Positions 1 through 6,252 of a DNA stretch of 6,252 nt are shown here, piece after piece. The DNA is from Phycisphaerales bacterium UBA4658 (lineage in GTDB: Bacteria; Planctomycetota; Phycisphaerae; Phycisphaerales; UBA1924). Position numbers and translations under genes: made by a program. The DNA lies in assembly GCA_002405485.1 (NCBI GenBank), contig DHLW01000146.1, positions 15,536-21,787 of the forward strand, in the 5' to 3' direction. Within the stretch, counting starts at the first letter, position 1. Each line of letters starts with the position of its first letter. Under the pieces are notes generated by a model. The model was given only the letters and a program-made list of their open reading frames with translations, had not been told where the DNA came from and ran no database searches.

Positions 1-2046
1 GACGGCGGCAGCGCCAACGACCCGAACAACCGCGCGGTCAACCTCGACTCGCTCCTGGGCAAGCTCCTTCGGCTGGACGTGAATGACACATCGGCGGTCG
101 ACGGCGACGCGGCGTATGTCCCGGACGACAACCCGTTCCGATCCTTCGGCGGGACCATTCGGCCGTACATCTGGGCGTATGGCATGCGGAACCCGTGGCG
201 ACTGACGTTCGACCGCGGGACGGGCGATCTGTGGATCGCCGACGTCGGGCAGGACTTGCGGGAAGAAGTGAACTGGCAGCCGGCGTACATCCCCGGCCCG
301 GGCGGGAACTTCGCGCAGGTCGCCGGCCGCCACTATGGATGGGACTGCCGGGAAGGGTTTGCGAACCTCGGCGGCCTGAGCAGCGGGCGCGGGTGCGATG
401 GCGCGCTCACCGGGGTGTATGTCGATCCGATCAAGGATTACACGCACGGCGCACCGGACAACGCCTGCTCGATCACGGGCGGCCACGTGTATCGCGGGTC
501 GGCAATCCCCGAACTGGTCGGGGCGTACATCGTCGCCGACTACTGTGGCAACTGGGTCAAGAGCTTCCGAAACAGCGGGGGCACGGCGACCGATCTGCGC
601 GACTGGACGCAGCAGCTCAACACGGCGGGAACCGCGATCAACGGCGTCGTCGCGATCAATGAGGACGGCGCGGGCGAGTTGTACATCGTGAGCATCAACC
701 TCGGTCGCATCTTCAAGATCGTGCCCGCCGCGGCGACGCCCTGCGGCAACGCCTGCCCGGCTCCCGTCAACCAGTTGGCCACCGTCTTCAACGACACCTT
801 CGACACCAATCTTGGGTGGACGACCTCGGTGAGCGGGGCGACCGACGGCGGATGGGAACGCGGCGTGCCGGTGACGGCGGCGAATGGGTACGGGTTCAAC
901 CCGCCGTTTGCCTCCGGCGGAAGCGGCAGCGCGTTCGTGACCGACAACACCGACCCCGGCGCGGGATTGACCACTTCTGACGTTGACGGCGGGTCGGTGA
1001 TTCTGACCTCGCCGGCGATCAACGGATCCAGGGGTCAGCTCACGATCTGCTTTGATTACTACCTGGCGCTCACCGAGATTGGTGGGGCCTCGCCGGACGG
1101 TCTGTTCGTGGACGTTTCGGCAAACGGGGTGGCCGGTCCGTTCACGCGGGTGCTCTCGATCACCACCCCGCCGAGCGGGTGCGTGTGGAACACGGTGACG
1201 ATCACGACGAGCCAGCTCGCGAGCGCGGGCGTGACGAATCCGACCGATCTGCGGATCCGCTTCATCGCCGCCGACAACTCGAGCCCGGGCCAGACGATCG
1301 TCGAGGCGGGCATCGACAACGTCCGCGTGCAGACTGCAAATCCGCTGCCCGACTGCAACAACAACGGCGTCGCCGACGCGTCGGACATCGCGCTTGGGAC
1401 GAGTCTGGACTGCAACGCCAACTCGATTCCCGACGAGTGCGACATCGCGGCGTCGATCACGGCGGCGATCCTCGCGGGCAACGACAACCTGCGGCTGGAT
1501 CTCGACGGCGGGCCCGTGGGCATCGCGGCCAGCGGCGCCACGCTCTACAACACCACCTGCTTCGGGTGCCACGGAGCCAACGGGGCCGGCGGCACTCCCG
1601 GGCCGAACATCCGCAACAAGGACCGGTACTTCATCCGGGAACGCATCGTGTTCAACCGTCCCGCGCTGCACCCGGGCGGCGGGTTCACCGCCTTCACCCC
1701 GCAGAACTTCGCCGACATCGAGGCCTTCCTCGCCGACGGCGGAAGCAAGGGGCGGCCCGACGGCATCATCGACTCCTGCCAGACAACGCTCAGCGATTGC
1801 GACTCCGACACGGTGAGCGACGGGCGCGAACTGCAGCTCGGATCGCAGGTCGATGCGGACTACAACGGCGTGCCGGATACGTGCGAGTGCCCCTGCGATC
1901 TCGGCGATCCGGGCCTGTCGATCAACGACATCTTCGAGTACCTCAATCTGTGGTTCGCGGGCGATCCGGCGGCCGACTTCGACGGCGGCGGCCTTGCCGT
2001 GACGGATATCTTCGCGTTCCTCAACTGCTGGTTCGCCGGCTGCTGA
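1..2046 (+). CDS. PQQ-type sugar dehydrogenase with cytochrome c-like domain and GC-type dockerin tail (5' end missing)
   Basis: The frame is open from base 1, so the start lies upstream; the GTG at 79 is an internal Val codon. The visible 681 residues are numbered from base 1. Residues 1-242 are the end of a glucose/sorbosone dehydrogenase beta-propeller: NRAVNLDSLLGKLLRLDV near the start, YGMRNPWRLTFD at 60-71, DLWIADVGQ at 76-84, HYGWDCREG at 111-119. This family oxidises sugars with bound PQQ outside the cytoplasm. Residues about 260-447 look like a beta-sandwich ending in IDNVRVQT. Two 19-residue DCNxN repeats follow (451-488), then a cytochrome c-like domain with CFGCH at 520-524, two more repeats, and a tail from about 633 containing two DIFxxLNxWFAG half-repeats and a terminal Gly-Cys. 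That tail indicates export and surface attachment. The signal peptide would be upstream. Domain calls are confident; substrate and true PQQ use are inferred. The gene converges on the trehalose operon and is not obviously related to it. Confidence 0.9.
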   Translation, partial: DGGSANDPNNRAVNLDSLLGKLLRLDVNDTSAVDGDAAYVPDDNPFRSFGGTIRPYIWAYGMRNPWRLTFDRGTGDLWIADVGQDLREEVNWQPAYIPGPGGNFAQVAGRHYGWDCREGFANLGGLSSGRGCDGALTGVYVDPIKDYTHGAPDNACSITGGHVYRGSAIPELVGAYIVADYCGNWVKSFRNSGGTATDLRDWTQQLNTAGTAINGVVAINEDGAGELYIVSINLGRIFKIVPAAATPCGNACPAPVNQLATVFNDTFDTNLGWTTSVSGATDGGWERGVPVTAANGYGFNPPFASGGSGSAFVTDNTDPGAGLTTSDVDGGSVILTSPAINGSRGQLTICFDYYLALTEIGGASPDGLFVDVSANGVAGPFTRVLSITTPPSGCVWNTVTITTSQLASAGVTNPTDLRIRFIAADNSSPGQTIVEAGIDNVRVQTANPLPDCNNNGVADASDIALGTSLDCNANSIPDECDIAASITAAILAGNDNLRLDLDGGPVGIAASGATLYNTTCFGCHGANGAGGTPGPNIRNKDRYFIRERIVFNRPALHPGGGFTAFTPQNFADIEAFLADGGSKGRPDGIIDSCQTTLSDCDSDTVSDGRELQLGSQVDADYNGVPDTCECPCDLGDPGLSINDIFEYLNLWFAGDPAADFDGGGLAVTDIFAFLNCWFAGC
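1351..1464 (+). repeat. Two tandem 19-residue DCNxN repeats
   Basis: Two 57-base units encode DCNNNGVADASDIALGTSL and DCNANSIPDECDIAASITA. The regular Asp/Asn spacing resembles calcium-binding repeats common in secreted planctomycete proteins. The pair links the beta-sandwich to the cytochrome c-like domain. Calcium binding is inferred from composition only. Confidence 0.7.
1795..1890 (+). repeat. Second block of the 19-residue repeat, degenerate
   Basis: A degenerate unit, DCDSDTVSDGRELQLGSQV, is followed exactly 57 bases later by DADYNGVPDTCEC. The period matches the repeats at 1351-1464. Just before it, DGIIDSCQTTLS (about 1759-1794) also fits the end of a unit. The repeat array therefore appears to be interrupted by the cytochrome c-like domain. 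Confidence 0.55.
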
Positions 2047-2064
2047 TCGCACAACCGTGCGGTC
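2045..2064. terminator. Hairpin in the convergent gap, possible bidirectional terminator
   Basis: GATCGCAC (2045-2052) pairs with GTGCGGTC (2057-2064) around the loop AACC, an 8-base stem with one G-U pair. It overlaps the stop codon of the dehydrogenase gene and lies just past the stop of the phosphatase-hydrolase gene. There is no clear U tract on either side, so intrinsic termination is uncertain. Confidence 0.35.
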
Positions 2065-2068
2065 GTCA

Positions 2069-4615
2069 TCAAGTCGCTTCTTCCGCGGCGCTCCCCCCCC
2101 CCCCCCCCGCGGCTGCTTGAATGATCGCCAGGTGGCTGTAGGCCTGGGCGAGATTCCCGAGCGCGATGGCGTGTTCCGGGCAGTACTGCTCGCTGGCGAT
2201 TCCCGTCGGTCCGGTCTGCGCGACGAGCGCGTCCAGCAGATCACGGGCCTCGGCGTATCGTCCGATCAGGGCCAGTGACTCGGCCAGCCATCCGGCGCAG
2301 ATGAGCATCCCTCCCTCGCGACCCGGAAGCCCGTCATCGTGAACGTAGCGATAGACCGCCGGCCCGACGCGGAGGTCTCGGCTGACGACCTCGACCGTGG
2401 ACACGAAGCGCGGGTCATCGGGCGGGAGCATTCCGCAGAGTCCGACGGTGAGCGCGGCGGCGTCGAGTTGATCAGAGCCGTACGCCGTGGTGAACGCGCG
2501 CCGGTCTTTGTGATAACCATGGGCGAGTACGTCGTCGCGGATCTGGTCGCGCAGCCGTTCCCACTCCGGATCCGACCGGCCGAGCACGTGTTGCCGGACC
2601 TCCAGCCCCCGATCGACGCAGAGCCAGCACATGACCTTGGAGTGGACATGGTGACGCTTGTCTGCGCGGATCTCCCAGATGCCATGGTCGGGCTCTTGCC
2701 AGCGGACGGCCACGGCCTCGACCATGGCCCGGACAAGGCGCCAGTGATCCGGTGAGACGGGCGCGCCCGATCGGACGAGCAGCGCGACCAGGTCCACGAT
2801 CGGCCCGAAGACGTCGAGTTGCACCTGGTTGGCCGCGGCGTTGCTGATGCGAATCGGCTTGCTGTCGCCGTACCCCGAGAGGCCAGGGATCTCGCCTTCG
2901 GGCGGGAGGTTGCGACCGCTGACGGTGTAGATGGGACGCAGGCGATCCGGGCTCTCGAGCGTGTCGACGACGGCCAGGAGCCAGTCCAAGAGCTTGAGCG
3001 CGTGGCCGGTGTTGCCGAGTCTCAGCAGGGCGGCGGCGGCCAGCGCGGCGTCTCGCGGCCAGCAGAAGCGATAGTCCCAGTTTCGCGTTCCGCCCAGGTG
3101 CTCGGGCAGGCTGGTGGTCGCCGCCGCGAAGAACGCGCCCGTCGGGCCGTAGCACAGGGCCTTGAGCACGAGGGCGCTGCGTCGGACGGCGTGCTCATGC
3201 AGCCGGGGAAGTCGCAGGGTTGAGCTCCAGCCGGACCAGAACTGCCGCGTCGTGGCGCGGCGCGTCGATTCATCCGCGAAGGGGTCGTTCAACGAGGCGA
3301 TTCCCGAGCGCAGTTCCAGGACCAGCGGGCCCGTCCGATGGGTGAGTGAGACAACAGCCTCCGCGGTGTGATGCTGCCCGTCGTCAGCGATCTCCCAGTG
3401 CACGCCCGGGCTGTGCAGGACGAGTGGATCGGGGTGTCCTTCAACCTCCAGCCCGGAAGGGTGCCGACGCAGGCGCGTGCCCATCCGGCCGAAGTCGGCG
3501 CGGGGCGCGAATCGGATCCGGACCGTCCCGGAGCCAGAGACGACCCGAAGCAGGTCGGACCGTCCTGCACGCTGGTACGCCCGGCCCCCCGAGCAGTCGA
3601 GATAGTCGGTCACGGTCAGATCGTTCCACGACGAGACGAGCACGAAGGAGCTCTGGTCGTAGCGCTGCGTCGGCGGGCCTGCGGCGGAAGCGGGGGAGAT
3701 GCTGAACACGCCCGCTGACTCTCCGCCCAGCAGCGACGCGAAGATCGGCGACGAGTCGGCCCGTGGCAGGCAGAGCCACACCAGGCGGGCGTGATCATCG
3801 ACGACCGCGAGCGTGCGCTGGTCGGAGAGGATGGAGTGGTTCTGGATGGGATGCAGGCGGCGCTGGGAGAGCCAGTTCGCACGCTCACGCGCCAGATCCA
3901 GCAGGATGCGCTCGACATCGTCGCACCCGGCGACGCGCAGGGGCGTGACGCTCGGGTCGGACCCGACCTTGACGCCAAGGTCCGTGGGCCCGAGCGCGGC
4001 GATCGCATCCTCGTCGGTGCGATCATCGCCCAGGAACGCCACCCCGGTGGCCCCGTGGAGATGACGCAGCGTGCGGAGCGCGTCGCCCTTGGTCGCGCCT
4101 GAGAGCAGCAGCTCCACGACCATGCTGCCGTGACGAACCTGCACCCCGGGGAGCTGTGCAGGACCTCGGAGCACCTGGTCGATCGCAGAGTGCGCGTCGT
4201 GCGGTTCAGCTTGGCGAAAATGGAGGGCGCACGAGAGGGGCTTGGACTCTACCGAGAGTCCGGGCGCGTGCCCGGCGATCCTGGTCAACGCGTTGCGCAG
4301 CGCGTGCAGCACGGCCGGATCGGACGGCCGCGGAGTCTGGCCGGGCCACTCCGCACCGTGGCTGCCGATGAGCGTGACGCCCGCGGGCTCGCCGGTTCGG
4401 GCCCGCAGATCCGCCCGGGCACGTCCGGAGATGATCGCGGCGTGGGTGTGCGGGAGCTTGGCCAGGGCGGTGAGGGCGTCGATGCACCGCCCGTGCGGGC
4501 GGGCCTCGTCGGGTTTGGGCACGATGGGCGAGATCGTGCCGTCAAAGTCGGTCGCGACGAGCAGCACCGGCGTGTGCGCCAGTGCGCGAACTCGGGTGTC
4601 GATGTCCAGCGTCAC
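2069..4615 (-). CDS. Trehalose-6-phosphate phosphatase fused to GH15 hydrolase (trehalase or glucoamylase type)
   Basis: One uninterrupted 848-residue frame with two complete enzymes. Residues 15-243 are a HAD-family trehalose phosphatase (OtsB type): DFDGT at 23-27 with the nucleophile Asp23, IISGR at 61-65, GSHGAEW at 84-90, ATKGDAL around Lys176, and LGDDRTDEDAI at 195-205. Residues from about 250 are GH15: an N-terminal beta-sandwich starting at HPIQNHSILSDQRT, with LVWLCLPRADSSPIFASLLG, then an alpha-barrel with GTRNWDYRFCWPRDA (509-523), SNAAANQVQLDVFG (591-604), HGIWEIR with probable acid Glu648, HSKVMCW, LPGREGGM, and ASEQY with probable base Glu809. There is almost no linker between them. 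No signal peptide is seen, so it should act in the cytoplasm. The GTG start overlaps the otsA stop. The phosphatase activity is well supported; the hydrolase substrate (trehalose or alpha-glucan) cannot be decided from sequence. The C terminus is Ala/Gly-rich and contains the poly-G tract. Confidence 0.93.
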   Translation of the reverse strand: MTLDIDTRVRALAHTPVLLVATDFDGTISPIVPKPDEARPHGRCIDALTALAKLPHTHAAIISGRARADLRARTGEPAGVTLIGSHGAEWPGQTPRPSDPAVLHALRNALTRIAGHAPGLSVESKPLSCALHFRQAEPHDAHSAIDQVLRGPAQLPGVQVRHGSMVVELLLSGATKGDALRTLRHLHGATGVAFLGDDRTDEDAIAALGPTDLGVKVGSDPSVTPLRVAGCDDVERILLDLARERANWLSQRRLHPIQNHSILSDQRTLAVVDDHARLVWLCLPRADSSPIFASLLGGESAGVFSISPASAAGPPTQRYDQSSFVLVSSWNDLTVTDYLDCSGGRAYQRAGRSDLLRVVSGSGTVRIRFAPRADFGRMGTRLRRHPSGLEVEGHPDPLVLHSPGVHWEIADDGQHHTAEAVVSLTHRTGPLVLELRSGIASLNDPFADESTRRATTRQFWSGWSSTLRLPRLHEHAVRRSALVLKALCYGPTGAFFAAATTSLPEHLGGTRNWDYRFCWPRDAALAAAALLRLGNTGHALKLLDWLLAVVDTLESPDRLRPIYTVSGRNLPPEGEIPGLSGYGDSKPIRISNAAANQVQLDVFGPIVDLVALLVRSGAPVSPDHWRLVRAMVEAVAVRWQEPDHGIWEIRADKRHHVHSKVMCWLCVDRGLEVRQHVLGRSDPEWERLRDQIRDDVLAHGYHKDRRAFTTAYGSDQLDAAALTVGLCGMLPPDDPRFVSTVEVVSRDLRVGPAVYRYVHDDGLPGREGGMLICAGWLAESLALIGRYAEARDLLDALVAQTGPTGIASEQYCPEHAIALGNLAQAYSHLAIIQAAAGGGGGSAAEEAT
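2093..2108. repeat. 16-base C/G homopolymer inside the GH15 3' end
   Basis: Sixteen C on the plus strand are sixteen G in the coding strand of the phosphatase-hydrolase gene. They encode the last base of an Ala codon and five GGG glycines, followed by SAAEEAT and the stop. The tract lies just after the end of the conserved GH15 domain (SHLAIIQAA). Such a run is prone to slippage in cells and to errors in sequencing and assembly. Confidence 0.95.
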
Positions 4616-5988
4616 GATCGCAGATCCTTCAGGAAGGCGTCGGCCCAGTCGTGCACGGTGTGACGACGGACCTGGGTGCGGAGGATGGCCATGCGCATGC
4701 GCATCTCGGCGTCGGGCATCTTGAGCGCCTGGAGCACGGCCTTCTTGACGGCCTGGATATCCCGAGGGTTCACGAGCAGGGCGCGGCGAAGCTCCCTCGC
4801 CGCCCCGGCGAACTCGCTCAGGACCAGCACGCCGTCATGACCGGCCCGGCAGGCGCAGTACTCCTTGGCGACCAGGTTCATGCCGTCGCGGAGCGGGGTG
4901 ACGAGCATTACGTCCGCGGCGAGGTAGTACGCCACGAGTTCCTCGCGTGAAAGCGAGCGGCGGAAGTAGTGCACCGCCACACGGCCGGGCTGGGAGAACT
5001 GACCGTTGATCCTTCCCACGAGTCGCTCGGTCTGCTCGCGGACGTCCTCATACCCGAGGGCGTCCTCACGGCTGGGAACGGCGATCTGGACAAGCACGGT
5101 GTCGTCGACGCCCAGCTCACGGTCTCGCAGCAGCTCCTCGAACGCGCGGAGCCGATCCACGATGCCCTTGGTGTAGTCCAGCCGATCGACCGCGAGAATG
5201 ACTCGCCGGTGCAGGAGCGACGCCCGGATGCCCTCGGCCCGCTCGCGGCACCGCGCCGACTGGGCCAGCCTGTCGAACTCCTCGAAGTCGATCGAGATCG
5301 GGTACGCGTTGCACGCGACACGCCGGCGCTCGATGGTCAACTGCCGATCGGTGCCCTCGGCGGGCGTGTACCGGCGGGCGACGCGCGAGAAGTTGTTGGC
5401 GCTGGCCTCTGTCTGGAAGCCCAGCACGTCGGCACCCAGCAATCCTCGCAGCAACGCCGAACGCCATGGGAGCCAGGCAAAGAGCTCTTCGGGCGGAAAG
5501 GGAATGTGCAGGAAGAACCCGACCCGAAGATCCGGTCGAAGCTGTCTCAGGAATCCCGGCACGCACTGCAGGTGATAGTCGTGGATCCAGACCGTGGCCC
5601 CGCGCCGCGCCCGGCGGGCGATCGAGCGTGCGAATCGCATGTTGATCGCCCGATACGGCTCCCACCAGTGCCGATGGAACTCGGGCGTCTGGATGGCGTC
5701 GTGATACAGCGGCCAGAGCGTGCCGTTGCAGAAGCCCTGGTAGTACTGGGCGGCCTCAGTCTTCGTCAGCCGTATGGGCGCGATGGAGAGTTTGCCGATG
5801 CGACTTGCCCGAGGCGGGCGCGTCGTTGAACCATCCCAGCCCACCCACACCGCGCCCGAGCGAGCGACCACCGGTTCCATGGCGGTGACCAGCCCCCCGG
5901 GGCTCCTGGCCCATTGCATGACCCCGTCGCGCGACACGCGATGGACGGGAAGACGGTTGGCGGCGAAGACAGTCTGGGATTTCCGCAT
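4612..5988 (-). CDS. otsA: Trehalose-6-phosphate synthase (GT20)
   Basis: This 458-residue retaining glycosyltransferase joins glucose from a nucleotide sugar (UDP-glucose in most relatives) to glucose 6-phosphate, giving trehalose 6-phosphate in the cytoplasm. Length is close to E. coli OtsA (about 474). The family motifs are all present: NRLP with Arg12, SPGGLV at 29-34, VGWDG with Trp51, YYQGFCNGTLWP with Tyr83 and Trp92, IHDYHL with Asp137, HIPFP with His161, VDRLDYTKG with Arg269 and Lys274, and LRDGMNLVAKEY with Asp368 and Glu376. Most of these sit seven residues beyond their E. coli equivalents, so the active site looks intact. The ATG at 5988 is the only start after an upstream in-frame TGA (6021-6019). 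It is first in a two-gene operon; its TGA overlaps the GTG of the phosphatase-hydrolase gene, which encodes the next step. UDP- versus ADP-glucose preference cannot be read from sequence. Confidence 0.96.
   Translation of the reverse strand: MRKSQTVFAANRLPVHRVSRDGVMQWARSPGGLVTAMEPVVARSGAVWVGWDGSTTRPPRASRIGKLSIAPIRLTKTEAAQYYQGFCNGTLWPLYHDAIQTPEFHRHWWEPYRAINMRFARSIARRARRGATVWIHDYHLQCVPGFLRQLRPDLRVGFFLHIPFPPEELFAWLPWRSALLRGLLGADVLGFQTEASANNFSRVARRYTPAEGTDRQLTIERRRVACNAYPISIDFEEFDRLAQSARCRERAEGIRASLLHRRVILAVDRLDYTKGIVDRLRAFEELLRDRELGVDDTVLVQIAVPSREDALGYEDVREQTERLVGRINGQFSQPGRVAVHYFRRSLSREELVAYYLAADVMLVTPLRDGMNLVAKEYCACRAGHDGVLVLSEFAGAARELRRALLVNPRDIQAVKKAVLQALKMPDAEMRMRMAILRTQVRRHTVHDWADAFLKDLRS
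4625..4630 (-). promoter_or_regulatory. Ribosome binding site for the phosphatase-hydrolase gene
   Basis: GAAGGA lies 9 bases before the GTG at 4615, inside the end of otsA. The next in-frame Met is far downstream (residue 165, past the catalytic DFDGT), so this site fixes the GTG as the start. With the GTGA overlap it supports translational coupling to otsA. Confidence 0.75.
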
Positions 5989-5992
5989 GACG

Positions 5993-5996
5993 CTCC
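5993..5996 (-). promoter_or_regulatory. Probable ribosome binding site for otsA
   Basis: GGAG (within TGGAGCG) sits four bases before the ATG. The spacing is short, so the site may be weak. Confidence 0.45.
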
Positions 5997-6045
5997 AGGA
6001 TGGGCTTGGGGAGACTCCTCATGGCATCGGGGCGAGTGGTTCTGG

Positions 6046-6075
6046 ACTCTGGCATGCGATTGCTCGATTCGTAAA
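6046..6075 (-). promoter_or_regulatory. Weak candidate promoter for the trehalose operon
   Basis: On the minus strand TTTACG (6075-6070) and CAGAGT (6051-6046) resemble -35 and -10 boxes with an 18-base spacer, and TGC before the -10 gives an extended form. The matches are partial (four and three of six), so this is a guess. It would give a leader of roughly 50 bases. Confidence 0.22.
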
Positions 6076-6103
6076 CCGGCCAGTGCGATCGCGGATGCGG
6101 CGA

Positions 6104-6132
6104 GTGACGGCTCGTGAGAAATCTGCTAGTGT
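6104..6132 (+). promoter_or_regulatory. Candidate promoter for the gene starting at 6139, leaderless arrangement
   Basis: GTGACG (6104-6109) and TAGTGT (6127-6132) are separated by 17 bases, with TGC just before the -10 box as an extended -10. The -10 ends six bases before the ATG, so transcription would begin at or very near the first base of the start codon. No Shine-Dalgarno sequence is evident between them. The box matches are partial. Confidence 0.45.
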
Positions 6133-6138
6133 GCAGCC

Positions 6139-6252
6139 ATGAAGACGTCGACGAGTGTTGCGTGGGTGACGATCGCACTGTGTGTTGCGGCACGGTCCGC
6201 TGCGGGTTTGCCCGGTCCAGACTGGGCAGGGAACGCACGTCCAGCGGGGACG
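6139..6252 (+). CDS. Start of an exported protein, function unknown (3' end missing)
   Basis: Only 38 codons are visible. The protein begins MKTSTSVAWVTIALCVAARS, then AAGLPGPDWAGNARPAGT up to the window edge. This looks like a Sec signal peptide: one Lys near the start, a hydrophobic core VAWVTIALCVAA, and small residues near Ala21-Gly23 where cleavage could occur. The Cys at residue 15 does not sit in a lipobox because Leu precedes it. An in-frame TAG at 6127-6129, inside the presumed -10 box, makes the ATG at 6139 the first possible start. The gene is divergent from otsA. Too little is seen to name a family. Confidence 0.6.
   Translation, partial: MKTSTSVAWVTIALCVAARSAAGLPGPDWAGNARPAGT

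Noticed and set aside
79..81. GTG as the start of the dehydrogenase gene
   Set aside because: The frame is open to base 1 and the residues before it (NRAVNLDSLLGKLLRLD) are a conserved motif of the family, so the GTG is an internal Val codon.
540..1541. Two 160-codon minus-strand frames opposite the dehydrogenase gene
   Set aside because: Both are antisense to clear protein domains in high-GC sequence and show no family motif or convincing start signal.
4130..4663. 177-codon plus-strand frame opposite the phosphatase domain and the otsA end
   Set aside because: Antisense shadow of conserved phosphatase sequence, with Arg/Gly-rich, motif-free translation.
4969..5829. 286-codon open frame on the plus strand opposite otsA
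   Set aside because: It lies wholly antisense to a gene with every catalytic motif of its family; its product shows no recognisable motif, and long antisense frames are expected at this GC content.
6085..6092. GCGATCGC palindrome in the divergent promoter region as an operator
   Set aside because: An 8-base GC-rich palindrome can easily occur by chance here; there is no second copy nearby and it does not overlap a promoter box.
6139..6195. Lipoprotein signal in the partial exported protein
   Set aside because: The Cys at residue 15 is preceded by Ile-Ala-Leu; Leu at the -1 position does not fit a lipobox, so a Sec signal peptide is the better reading.
1..6252. CRISPR array, tRNA, rRNA, insertion sequence or toxin-antitoxin pair
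   Set aside because: No spaced direct repeats, cloverleaf, transposase motif or terminal inverted repeats were seen; the only repeats are protein-coding 57-base units and the 16-base homopolymer.

Overview
The window is a piece of a high-GC bacterial chromosome, most likely from a planctomycete of the class Phycisphaerae. The strongest lineage clue is the first gene. It carries Cys/Asn/Asp-rich repeats of the DCNxNGxPDxCDIA kind and ends in a duplicated 'DIFxxLNxWFAG' tail with a terminal Gly-Cys. That tail is typical of secreted Phycisphaerae proteins and is called a GC-type dockerin in planctomycete annotations. This is family knowledge plus inference; there is no rRNA or other phylogenetic marker in the window.

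Layout: (1) positions 1-2046, plus strand, hold the 3' part of a large exported protein: the end of a PQQ-type sugar (glucose/sorbosone) dehydrogenase beta-propeller, a beta-sandwich-like domain, short 19-residue repeats, a one-haem cytochrome c-like domain and the GC-type dockerin tail. (2) A 22-base convergent gap holds a small hairpin. (3) Positions 2069-4615, minus strand, encode one 848-residue protein fusing trehalose-6-phosphate phosphatase to a complete glycoside hydrolase family 15 (GH15) enzyme. Near its 3' end is an uninterrupted run of 16 G. (4) Positions 4612-5988, minus strand, encode trehalose-6-phosphate synthase (OtsA, GT20); its stop overlaps the GTG start of the fusion gene (GTGA). 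(5) Positions 5989-6138 are a divergent promoter region. (6) From 6139, plus strand, a new gene starts with a signal peptide and runs off the window. It appears to be transcribed leaderless.

The two minus-strand genes form a compact, translationally coupled trehalose operon. OtsA would make trehalose 6-phosphate from a nucleotide-glucose and glucose 6-phosphate, and the N-terminal half of the second protein would dephosphorylate it to trehalose. The C-terminal GH15 half is either an intracellular trehalase, as known for some GH15 enzymes, or a glucoamylase-type alpha-glucan hydrolase. Synthesis and possible breakdown of trehalose on one operon, with phosphatase and hydrolase in one chain, is the most interesting point here. 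The flanking secreted proteins have no evident functional link to trehalose.
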